Below, in pieces: positions 25,539-33,075 of a DNA stretch of 64,000 bases. Source of the stretch: CAYYKD01 sp964471825 (GTDB lineage Bacteria > Spirochaetota > GWE2-31-10 > CAYYKD01). Position numbers and translations under genes: made by a program. The notes under the pieces are model-generated. The model saw only the letters and a list, made by a program, of their open reading frames with translations, made no database searches and was not told where the DNA came from. Each line of letters begins with the position of its first letter. The first letter of the stretch is position 1. The stretch is from contig CAYYKD010000015.1 in the NCBI GenBank assembly GCA_964471825.1, positions 1 to 64,000 on the forward strand, given 5' to 3'.

Positions 25539-26840
25539 ATGTTTTTTAAGATAGTAAATATTGCCTTTAAGAATCTCGGTAGACATAAGGTGAAAACCAT
25601 TTTAACCTCGTTGTCTGTTGTTATATCTGTGTGGGTTTTTATCTTTATTGATGGCTGGCTTCTTGGAATGAAGATTGATTCTGAAAGAAATATTGTAAAT
25701 CTCGAAACCGGAGCAGTTAAGATATATAATCAGGATTTCCTGGAGAGCAAGGATGATGCTCCCATGTTTCATTCTATTGATAACTGGAGAGCGATCGTAA
25801 GTCAACTTGATAGTGAAGGATTTAATGGCGTACCACGGGTAAATTTTAGAGGAACACTTCTTTATAACAATCGTGAGTTTCCTTTTAATTTCTATGGAAT
25901 GGACACGGAATTATCAAAGGGTGTCTTTGAGCTTCACAAACATATAGAAGATGGCGGTAGTTATATTAGAGACGGCGAATGGGGAATCGTTATAGGTGTA
26001 AAAGGGGCATTTGATCTCGGTGTTAAGATTGGTGATACTGTTAATCTCTATACAACAATTGATAGACTCGATGATAAAAAGAGAGTTGTTAGAACACCGC
26101 AGGTTATTCCCTTAAAGATTGTTGGGTTACTAAATACAAATAATCCCTACATAAACGATAAGGTTGCATATATGCCTCTTGATATTCTCAATCATGAAAC
26201 ATTTGGGCTGCAGATGAGTGACAGGGTAACAGAGATCTGCATTAGAAAGAAGAATAAGGGGCCTGCGGATATTCCCGGTAAAGATGAAGGCCCGGCTGTG
26301 ATTAGAAAGACACTAAAATCAACTGATATTGATGGATTATCAGTAGTATCATGGGAGGAAGATGCTAAGGACTTTCTTGCCATAGCAGGTGCGAAGTCTA
26401 AGGGGACAAATGCAATTGTATTTTTTCTATTTCTTATTTCAATCCTCGGCATATCAAACACTATGTTAATGGCAACCCTTGAGAGAACCAAGGAGATTGG
26501 AATGATTAGATCACTTGGAATGACAGATGGTGAAGTCAAACTAACATTTCTTATAGAGGCCTCACTAATTGGGTTATTAGGTTCATCTATTGGATTTATT
26601 CTTGGATTTATGTCAAATATTTATATGGTCAATTTTGGAATTGATTTCTCTACAATGATTAATGCAATGGGGACTGATCAATTTGGTTATAGAGTCGCCG
26701 GCGTATATAAGGGAGCATGGAATTGGGTAACTATGTTTGGTTCGGTAATCGGTGCCACACTAATCTCAGCAATTGCTTGTATTACTCCGGTTAAGAGAGC
26801 ATTAAAAAAAGAGATCGCTCAGGCAATGCGTTTTGAATAA
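25539..26840 (+). CDS. FtsX/LolE-fold ABC permease 3, paralogue of permease 1
   Basis: About 433 residues with the same four-helix MacB/LolE layout and periplasmic domain. Shared blocks with permease 1 include FKNLGRHKVKTIL, NLETGAVKIYNQ, GVKGAFDLGVKIGDTV, NNPYINDKVAYMPLDILN and SNTMLMATLERTKEIGMIRSLGMT. GGAGGG precedes ATG 25539; an in-frame ATG at 25518 lacks one. The paralogues flank permease 2 and the LolA-like gene, so the duplication was followed by insertion or rearrangement. Permeases 1 and 3 may each pair with permease 2. Confidence 0.92.
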   Translation: MFFKIVNIAFKNLGRHKVKTILTSLSVVISVWVFIFIDGWLLGMKIDSERNIVNLETGAVKIYNQDFLESKDDAPMFHSIDNWRAIVSQLDSEGFNGVPRVNFRGTLLYNNREFPFNFYGMDTELSKGVFELHKHIEDGGSYIRDGEWGIVIGVKGAFDLGVKIGDTVNLYTTIDRLDDKKRVVRTPQVIPLKIVGLLNTNNPYINDKVAYMPLDILNHETFGLQMSDRVTEICIRKKNKGPADIPGKDEGPAVIRKTLKSTDIDGLSVVSWEEDAKDFLAIAGAKSKGTNAIVFFLFLISILGISNTMLMATLERTKEIGMIRSLGMTDGEVKLTFLIEASLIGLLGSSIGFILGFMSNIYMVNFGIDFSTMINAMGTDQFGYRVAGVYKGAWNWVTMFGSVIGATLISAIACITPVKRALKKEIAQAMRFE

Positions 26841-26858
26841 TTTTATAGGAGCATCTGT

Positions 26859-28316
26859 ATGAAAGTGATAAATAGAGTCTATTATGGAGTTTTTGTACTA
26901 ATATTCACCTGTCAATTGATATTTGCTCAAAAAGCCTCAGTTCAGTTTAACGGCTCATATGAGTGTAGTACGGTGTTTAATAGTGTCAGGCTGTTTAATA
27001 ATAGACCTTCACTAGAGGATCATAATTTCAGCTGGGGAATGAATAACTTTGCTAATTTAAGATTCAAATCAAACATCTCAAAGTATCTTGAGTTTCAGTT
27101 TGCAGTCAATATTAATATGCTGTCAGGTTCAATGACAGACTTCTACAGGCTCTATTATCTGGCAGATGCCTCTTCAATTTTTGGTCGCCTATCAAATCCG
27201 GCTTCATTAACAGATATAGATTCTGTCAAATCCGGCTTTCTTTCAATACCATTTTTTTATAGGTCCACCTATATTGGCGGATTTGAACTTGAGCGGATGT
27301 TTTTTAAAGTTAAATTTGACTACGCTACAATTACTACGGGTCTCATCAGATACGCTCGCGGGTTTGGTTATGCCTTTAGCCCAAATGACTTTTTTAATCC
27401 TCGAAATGCAGTTAACCTTGATGCTCGTCCATCGGGGCAGCTAACTTTTTTAACAACTCTATTTCCGGGGGATTTCTGGGTAATAGATATCTTTGCTATT
27501 GCACCCTCAGATCCGCTTGAGTCAAGGGGATGGGGTTTTAAGTTTGGAATATCTACAGACATCCTTAATCTTCAGCCAAAAAACTCAAATGTAAACTTCA
27601 ACCTTCAATTCATCTATACTCTGGTTATGCCTGAGACTGATTATACAGACGATAAGGATAAATTAAAAATACCAGCAAACTATTCAGGTAATTTTACTCA
27701 CATTGCAGGCTTCAGTATGCATGCCGATGTTGAAGTTAAGTTAACGGTCGACATGATATATAGATTTGAACATAGAAATTTCATCACGGGTGAGTTCTAT
27801 GGAAATAAATTCTATGGATATGAGGGGCTTGAGTTTGCTTTTGGACTTGACTATACAACAGCAAAGGGGCATCTCTATTTCATGATTGAATACCTCTTCT
27901 ATGGTGGCGGGATGCTAGGGTTCGGTGAAGAAAAGTTAGACCGGCTTTATGCGGACAATATCTCAGGTGTACCGGTGTCACACTGGACAAAGAACAAACC
28001 TATAAGCCGATTTCCTAATCAGGAACTTAAGAGCCAATTCTACTCAAGACATAATTACCTCTACACAATGATAAGAGCTAAAATCAATGATCTAATTTTT
28101 GTGGGTAATAGTTTCTTGTTCGGTATTGAAGACATCTCTGGGATCATCACAACCTTTATCAATATTGAACCGGTTCAGAATCTGTCTATTTCAATTACAG
28201 CTATGGTTCCGATAGACAGAAATTTATTTAATAGTTCATATCAACCGGGTGAGTTTGGACCTGTAAATCTGGGTTTTAATCATGGCTATAAGTTAACAGT
28301 AAAATTTAAATTCTAG
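26859..28316 (+). CDS. outer-membrane beta-barrel protein of the ABC operon
   Basis: A 485-residue exported protein with a signal peptide (VFVLIFTCQLIFAQ) and alternating aromatic/polar strands throughout, ending KLTVKFKF, a terminal-phenylalanine beta-signal. The stretch RYARGFGYAFSPNDFFNP resembles a motif in outer-membrane proteins encoded beside LolA-like exporters (DUF1302-like), though I am not sure of the family. AGGAG precedes the start, 18 bases after permease 3. As last gene of the operon it is the likely outer-membrane end of the route. Confidence 0.78.
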   Translation: MKVINRVYYGVFVLIFTCQLIFAQKASVQFNGSYECSTVFNSVRLFNNRPSLEDHNFSWGMNNFANLRFKSNISKYLEFQFAVNINMLSGSMTDFYRLYYLADASSIFGRLSNPASLTDIDSVKSGFLSIPFFYRSTYIGGFELERMFFKVKFDYATITTGLIRYARGFGYAFSPNDFFNPRNAVNLDARPSGQLTFLTTLFPGDFWVIDIFAIAPSDPLESRGWGFKFGISTDILNLQPKNSNVNFNLQFIYTLVMPETDYTDDKDKLKIPANYSGNFTHIAGFSMHADVEVKLTVDMIYRFEHRNFITGEFYGNKFYGYEGLEFAFGLDYTTAKGHLYFMIEYLFYGGGMLGFGEEKLDRLYADNISGVPVSHWTKNKPISRFPNQELKSQFYSRHNYLYTMIRAKINDLIFVGNSFLFGIEDISGIITTFINIEPVQNLSISITAMVPIDRNLFNSSYQPGEFGPVNLGFNHGYKLTVKFKF

Positions 28317-28400
28317 TTTCCGGTTCCATTTCCGTTTCCATGTCATAATAAATATATTTATAGAATATATACAAGAATATTTACTTATTCATGTTTTTAT

Positions 28401-28436
28401 TATATATATTAAATATTCTATATATATTAAATATTC
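28401..28436. repeat. 18-bp tandem duplication
   Basis: TATATATATTAAATATTC occurs twice head to tail (28401-28418 and 28419-28436), identical, in the AT-rich gap before ispD. Confidence 0.85.
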
Positions 28437-28494
28437 TAAATCTGAGAATCCTGAGGTTTTAGTTATTTATGGGAATAAGGACTAATTATTTTTT

Positions 28495-29187
28495 ATGCAT
28501 AATTTAGCAGTATTGATGATGTGTGCAGGTAGTGGTTCGAGAATGGGCTGTGATATACCAAAAGCATACATAACAATTAACTCTAGGCCTATTTTTCATT
28601 ATTCATTTAAAACCTTCTCGGACAATAGATATGTTGATAAAATCTTCTTTGTAATAAATCAGGATCACATAGAATTATTTAAACAATCCCTATCATTAGT
28701 TGAAAATTCTACTAAATATGGCGGGTTTTTCTTAGGTGGGAGTGAGAGATCACAGTCTGTTACTAATGGACTAAAGGGAGTTGATGAGATATATCAACCG
28801 GATTTCATTGCTATACATGATGCCGCCAGGCCATTCTTAACAGATACTGTGTTGAATAGGACATTTGAACAGGCACTTATCACAGGTGCTGCTTCACCGG
28901 CGATAGGCGTTGTTGATACTATTAAGGAGATTGATAGTTCAGGCTTTATTAAGGTTCATTTTAGACGGAAATCCCTTAGATCGATTCAGACTCCACAGAT
29001 TTTCAGTTTTCAAAAACTCCTTGCAGCCTACAAAGACTGTATTAACCCGGAAAAATATACAGATGATACAGAGATATATAGTTTAAATAATAACAACATA
29101 GCACTTGTTGAAGGTGATAGAGATTTATTTAAAGTAACATACTCAGAGGATCTTGATAGAGCGAGAAGAGTATTAGATAGGTCATAG
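28495..29187 (+). CDS. ispD: 2-C-methyl-D-erythritol 4-phosphate cytidylyltransferase
   Basis: A 230-residue MEP-pathway enzyme: MEP + CTP to CDP-ME + PPi. The N-terminal nucleotide loop CAGSGSRMGCDIPKAYI, central IHDAARPFL, VVDTIKEI and the C-terminal SIQTPQIFSFQKLLAAY...TDDTEIY and VEGDRDLFKVTYSEDL are all family signatures. Usual length. AAGGA lies 11 bases before the ATG. dxs, which feeds the same pathway, is at 7.5 kb. ispF is often adjacent elsewhere but is not here. Confidence 0.95.
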   Translation: MHNLAVLMMCAGSGSRMGCDIPKAYITINSRPIFHYSFKTFSDNRYVDKIFFVINQDHIELFKQSLSLVENSTKYGGFFLGGSERSQSVTNGLKGVDEIYQPDFIAIHDAARPFLTDTVLNRTFEQALITGAASPAIGVVDTIKEIDSSGFIKVHFRRKSLRSIQTPQIFSFQKLLAAYKDCINPEKYTDDTEIYSLNNNNIALVEGDRDLFKVTYSEDLDRARRVLDRS

Positions 29188-29248
29188 TTTAGGGTTTAAC
29201 CGGAATTTTCTCCGGGTATTTATAAAAAATTTACAATAGGAAGGCAAA

Positions 29249-30013
29249 ATGAAAGAGATTATTTCAATAATTAACCATTCTGAGACAGTTAGAGTATTGC
29301 ATTTACATGATGAGGGCTCAAAGAATACATTTACTGAGGAGTTTGTAAATACATTGATGGAAAAGATCACACTACTTCAGAAAGATAAAAAAGCTAGGGC
29401 TGTAGTTGTAAAGGGGTTTCCTGATATCTTCTGTGCGGGAGCAGATAAGATGGCTCTTATGGAGTTATTTAAAGGGGAGCTGGAGGTAAAAGATCTGATT
29501 CTTGCTGAGGCGATGATTAATATCCCGGTTCCTGTAATTGCTGCTATGGAAGGCGGAGCTCTAGGCGGCGGTTTTGTACTTGGAATGTATGCCGACATAG
29601 TTATGATGTCAGAGAGAAGTATGTATGGCGTTAACTTTACCAATCTGGGTTTTTCACCCGGTATGGGTTGTACAAGACTTATCCAGGGACTTCTTGGCGA
29701 CTATGTTGCTAATGAGATGATGTACACAGGTAAACTTCTCAAAGGAAAAACCTATGCAGGACGATCTAATGTAAATTATGTTCTACCAAAGGAACAGGTT
29801 CTACCTAAGGCACTTGAGATGGCTGAAATAATTGCGGAGAGACCTCGTCTAACTCTGGAGACAGTTAAATACTCAGTGAATCTCAGAAAGAGGCAGTTAT
29901 TACAGGAGGCAAGAGTTCATGAGGACTTTATGCACAAAATAACATTTAATCAACCTGAAGTAAAAGTGATTATCCAAGAGATGTATAATGAAATGCACAC
30001 AAAGAAGAAGTGA
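29249..30013 (+). CDS. enoyl-CoA hydratase-like protein resembling PksI
   Basis: A 254-residue crotonase-fold enzyme. The oxyanion-hole segments are VVKGFPDIFCAGADK and VIAAMEGGALGGGFVLGMYADIVMMSERS, followed by NFTNLGFSPGMGCTRLI and ETVKYSVNLRKR. The pattern (GFP-FCAGA, AAM-G-GGGFVLG-YAD, NF-GF-PGMG) is closer to PksI/polyketide beta-branching hydratases than to fatty-acid crotonases, judged by eye. No polyketide synthase or HMG-CoA-synthase-like gene is in the window. Own ribosome site (AGGAAGG) and its own terminator; possibly co-transcribed with ispD 61 bases upstream. Confidence 0.78.
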   Translation: MKEIISIINHSETVRVLHLHDEGSKNTFTEEFVNTLMEKITLLQKDKKARAVVVKGFPDIFCAGADKMALMELFKGELEVKDLILAEAMINIPVPVIAAMEGGALGGGFVLGMYADIVMMSERSMYGVNFTNLGFSPGMGCTRLIQGLLGDYVANEMMYTGKLLKGKTYAGRSNVNYVLPKEQVLPKALEMAEIIAERPRLTLETVKYSVNLRKRQLLQEARVHEDFMHKITFNQPEVKVIIQEMYNEMHTKKK

Positions 30014-30024
30014 TTTAAATTATT

Positions 30025-30056
30025 AAGCCCATCCAAATTTTTTGGTGGGCTTTTAT
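30025..30056 (+). terminator. Rho-independent terminator after the hydratase gene
   Basis: AAGCCCATCC (30025-30034) pairs with GGTGGGCTT (30044-30052) with one bulged base, followed by a T-rich tract. Confidence 0.8.
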
Positions 30057-30067
30057 TGTACTGATTT

Positions 30068-30310
30068 TTACTTAATATTATATTTCTTTTTTATTTCAGC
30101 TTCTGCGGCTAGCCAATCTGACATCTCATTACCGGACTGGTTGTTTCTTGTTCTCTCTTCAAAGATTTCATAAGCCTTTGATTCAATCTCAGTTAAAAAA
30201 TTTGAGAGATCAACATTTTTTGTTGTACTGATTTTTGATGTTTCTTTTTTTGGTGTATCAGTCTTAGTTTCAATTTTTTTTGCTACTGATTCTGTTGTCT
30301 TTTTTGCCAT
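30068..30310 (-). CDS. DUF2934 domain protein
   Basis: An 80-residue protein: a lysine/threonine-rich N-terminal tail (~1-35) followed by a DUF2934-like helix pair (ESKAYEIFEERTRNNQSGNEMSDWLAAEAEIKKKY, split here over residues ~44-78). The family pattern is A-Y-x-x-Y/F-E-x-R...DWLxAExEI. Function unknown. AAGGAG precedes the start. It faces the hydratase terminator, which may serve both genes. Confidence 0.75.
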   Translation of the reverse strand: MAKKTTESVAKKIETKTDTPKKETSKISTTKNVDLSNFLTEIESKAYEIFEERTRNNQSGNEMSDWLAAEAEIKKKYNIK

Positions 30311-30524
30311 TAATAACTCCTTAACATTCTTTAATAAAAATTATACTATCATAATAATTTAAAACATCAAAGTTATATTTTATCAAAATTATAGAAAATA
30401 TATGGTTAAATATCATTTTATTATCCTTAATAGAATTAATAGCCTTTATTGTATATATCAATCACTTAAAATAAACTATTAAATTAATTATAAAATATTT
30501 CGATATATTATGTGAGGTGTGATT

Positions 30525-31124
30525 GTGCGTAGATTTATTATTCTGTTATTAGTTAATTTTCTTTTTACCTTTAAATTGTTTGGTGAAATTGGTTATGCTT
30601 CATGGTATGGACCTGATTTTCATGGTAAACTTACAGCCAATGGTGAGCGATTTAATACCAATGATCTTACTGCTGCTCATAAGACTTTGCCATTTAATTC
30701 GATTATAAAGGTAACTTCTTTGACAAATAACCTAAGTGTCGTTGTTCGAATAAATGATAGAGGCCCTTTTGTAAAGAATAGAGTAATTGATCTCTCGATG
30801 GCGGCAGCAAAGGAGATTGATATGATAAAGACCGGCACCGATGAGGTAAAACTGGAAATTCTTGAAAAAGGTGTTAATAGATACCATAGATATCATTCTA
30901 ATTTATATTCTATACAGATCGCCTCATTTTCAGACAGATTAAATGCTGACGGTCTGGTTAAAAAATTAAGAGAGCAGGGGATAAAATCGAGAATAAATTC
31001 TGTATTTCAACCAAGGTCTGTTCATAGGGTTATTATTGATAATCTAAGTTATTCTCAGATGCAGTTGTTACGAGTAAGACTGGCAACATTAGGTATCAAG
31101 AATCCATTAATTATAAAGCATTGA
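30525..31124 (+). CDS. rlpA: RlpA-family protein with SPOR domain
   Basis: About 199 residues. A hydrophobic signal segment (FIILLLVNFLFTFKLFG) is followed by the double-psi barrel of RlpA (GYASWYGPDFHGKLTANGERF, DLTAAHKTLPFNSIIKVT, VRINDRGPFVKNRVIDLSMAAAKEI) and a C-terminal SPOR domain (~125-195: YSIQIASFSDRLNADGLVKKL). RlpA proteins cleave peptide-free peptidoglycan strands or bind them at division sites. The lipobox cysteine of typical RlpA is absent, so it is secreted rather than lipid-anchored. GTG at 30525 is chosen because GAGG lies 7 bases upstream. Confidence 0.88.
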   Translation: MRRFIILLLVNFLFTFKLFGEIGYASWYGPDFHGKLTANGERFNTNDLTAAHKTLPFNSIIKVTSLTNNLSVVVRINDRGPFVKNRVIDLSMAAAKEIDMIKTGTDEVKLEILEKGVNRYHRYHSNLYSIQIASFSDRLNADGLVKKLREQGIKSRINSVFQPRSVHRVIIDNLSYSQMQLLRVRLATLGIKNPLIIKH

Positions 31125-31180
31125 GGTTCACTGTAAAAATACTGAAGGGCTTTTTTCGAGGAGATTCAATGAATAAAAGG

Positions 31181-31968
31181 TTATTGAATTATAAATGATA
31201 ACCCAAGATAACCATATCCTCCGGGATAAAAAAACTCATTAAATGAAATACCTCCGCCAAAATCAATCTTAAATAGATTATTTATTAAAAATCCAAAGGT
31301 CAATCCTACATTAAATATTATATAGAGAAGTGGAAAGTTATTTGTTTGTACAAATAGTTGGCTAAATAATTTCATAGAAAAAAATTTATAAAGGACTTTT
31401 TGGAAGTCAGCATTTATATTTATATAAGACTGAGGAACAAGGTCTATACTTAGAATGATAGAATCTAAATATTTATTTCCAATTCCTAAACCTGTATTGA
31501 TTGNNNNNNNNNNATTGCGAGGTGTTTGTATCCACCGCCAACTGATATCCATCCAAATATCCCCTCATTAGATGAAAACAACTTGTATAGGAAATTAAAA
31601 CCAATACTCACCGCAAATCGATAGGCAGTTAAGTTACCTGTAAAAAGTCCTACAGGATAACCGCTGTATCCTATTGAAAATCCAAATATCCATCTATTTA
31701 TAGATTTAAATGAATAGCTGGTTGATAAGTTGTTAAAAAAGAAATCTCTTGAACCGGCAACTCCAATATAACTATTTAAGTCAATTGTAAAGTTTGCTCT
31801 TGAGAACCATCTATTTCCTATTATAAAACTATCGTTATCAGCTGTTTCATCTTCAATAACTCTGTTATCAAGATATATTTTTATGATTCTATCTGTTGAA
31901 TTGTCTGCATTTAAAAAAACATTAATACATATGTATAGTATTACCAATAAAAAATTATAATGTTTCAT
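31181..31968 (-). CDS. putative outer-membrane barrel protein (contains a 10-N gap)
   Basis: About 258 residues after joining across the N-run at 31504-31513. Both flanks carry ATTG, and collapsing the overlap gives GYKHLAINTGLGIGNKYL in one frame. N-terminal signal peptide (FLLVILYICINVFLNA), then amphipathic strands with glycine/aromatic alternation and a C-terminal YGYLGLSFIIQ. No recognised family. Likely the last gene of a minus-strand run of four envelope genes reaching back to 36277. Confidence 0.65.
31504..31513. other. assembly gap (10 N), flanks overlap by ATTG
   Basis: Left flank ends GATTG and right flank begins ATTGC. Merging them restores a single minus-strand reading frame. 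Confidence 0.75.
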
Positions 31969-32010
31969 ATCTATTGAGTTTTGACATCTGAGATAAAACT
32001 ATATTAATCA

Positions 32011-32970
32011 CTACATAACCCTAATAATAGTCATAAACTCAGTGTATGAGATACCAAGGGAGTCTAACCATAGATTATCATAGATCCCGGTGTTCTTTGC
32101 ATAGTTAATATACTTCTGAAGTATACCCGCAAGAATAGTATCTTCTTTTTTAACTGCCCAGTGTGACCAATCTGCCTCTGAGGTTGATAGGGGAATTGTA
32201 ACTATAAGATTATTATATTTCCTCATCTCGATTATACTTGTAAAACCTGCAAGAGCAGTAATATCAGCATCACCGGATGAAACTGCCCTTGCCAGTTCAG
32301 GTGTGTCTGAAACTTCTACATATGTGAATTTTGCTCCAAGATGATTTTCGACTCTTTTTAAGGTGGTTCCATAGGCAGTAAGTGGAACTATTGCAATTCG
32401 GTATTTCGCAAGGTCCTCTAGTTTCTCTACAATTATCCCCTTTCTAGCAACAATTACATCTTTATCAGGGATTGTCTTTACAAAGGACATAAGTTTTAGT
32501 CTCCATCTCTGAGCACTTAGTCCATCAACAATTACATCTGATTTTTTTAAAATATCAGGTGTATATGATGGTATTGAACCATCGGTTAGACCAGCCTCGA
32601 TAATTGCATCAGGTATCTTTCCATCTCGGGCAAAATATTCCTGAACAGAATTAACCATTTCGATTTTAATTTTAATGCCAAAAAAATCAGCAAATGACTT
32701 TGCAATTTTATACTCTAATCCCCCATGTTTATCTTGTCCAAACTTATCCTTTTCAAAAATTGTAGCTCTATTCCTGGTCGCAATAGTTAAATAACCTTTC
32801 CTCTGTAATTTTTTAATATAATCATTTTCTTCATCTGTAAAATCAATATTTTTTTGATCTGTCTCATTAGCATTGTTGTTTAATTTTAATTCTTTGTCCT
32901 TCTTACATCCGATACTGATAATTGTTAGAATACACAATATAACCAATGGTGTTGTTATAGTATTTTTCAT
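32011..32970 (-). CDS. family-3 solute-binding lipoprotein
   Basis: A 319-residue lipoprotein: hydrophobic leader ending IISIGC, a lipobox with cysteine 22. Residues ~55-300 form a periplasmic binding protein type 2 fold (YLTIATRNRATIFE, GLEYKIAKSFADFFGIKIKIEMV, DTPELARAVSSGDADITALAGF). The DITALAGF segment replaces the usual DLVVADMT of amino-acid binders, and this resembles the MltF N-terminal sensor domain more than a classical transporter component. No permease or lytic domain is attached. AGGAG precedes the start. Ligand unknown. Confidence 0.8.
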   Translation of the reverse strand: MKNTITTPLVILCILTIISIGCKKDKELKLNNNANETDQKNIDFTDEENDYIKKLQRKGYLTIATRNRATIFEKDKFGQDKHGGLEYKIAKSFADFFGIKIKIEMVNSVQEYFARDGKIPDAIIEAGLTDGSIPSYTPDILKKSDVIVDGLSAQRWRLKLMSFVKTIPDKDVIVARKGIIVEKLEDLAKYRIAIVPLTAYGTTLKRVENHLGAKFTYVEVSDTPELARAVSSGDADITALAGFTSIIEMRKYNNLIVTIPLSTSEADWSHWAVKKEDTILAGILQKYINYAKNTGIYDNLWLDSLGISYTEFMTIIRVM

Positions 32971-33034
32971 ATAAAACTCCTAAGGGATATTATACAGGAT
33001 AAATATTATTTGTAAAGGAAATAATGTTTTTTTT

Positions 33035-33075
33035 AATGAGGCTTTTTATTGAGGCTTTTTTATTGAGGCTTTTTT
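33035..33075. repeat. 14-bp tandem repeat, three copies
   Basis: AATGAGGCTTTTT (33035-33047), then ATTGAGGCTTTTTT twice (33048-33061, 33062-33075). The third copy contains the stop codon of the deacetylase-like gene on the minus strand. Confidence 0.8.
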
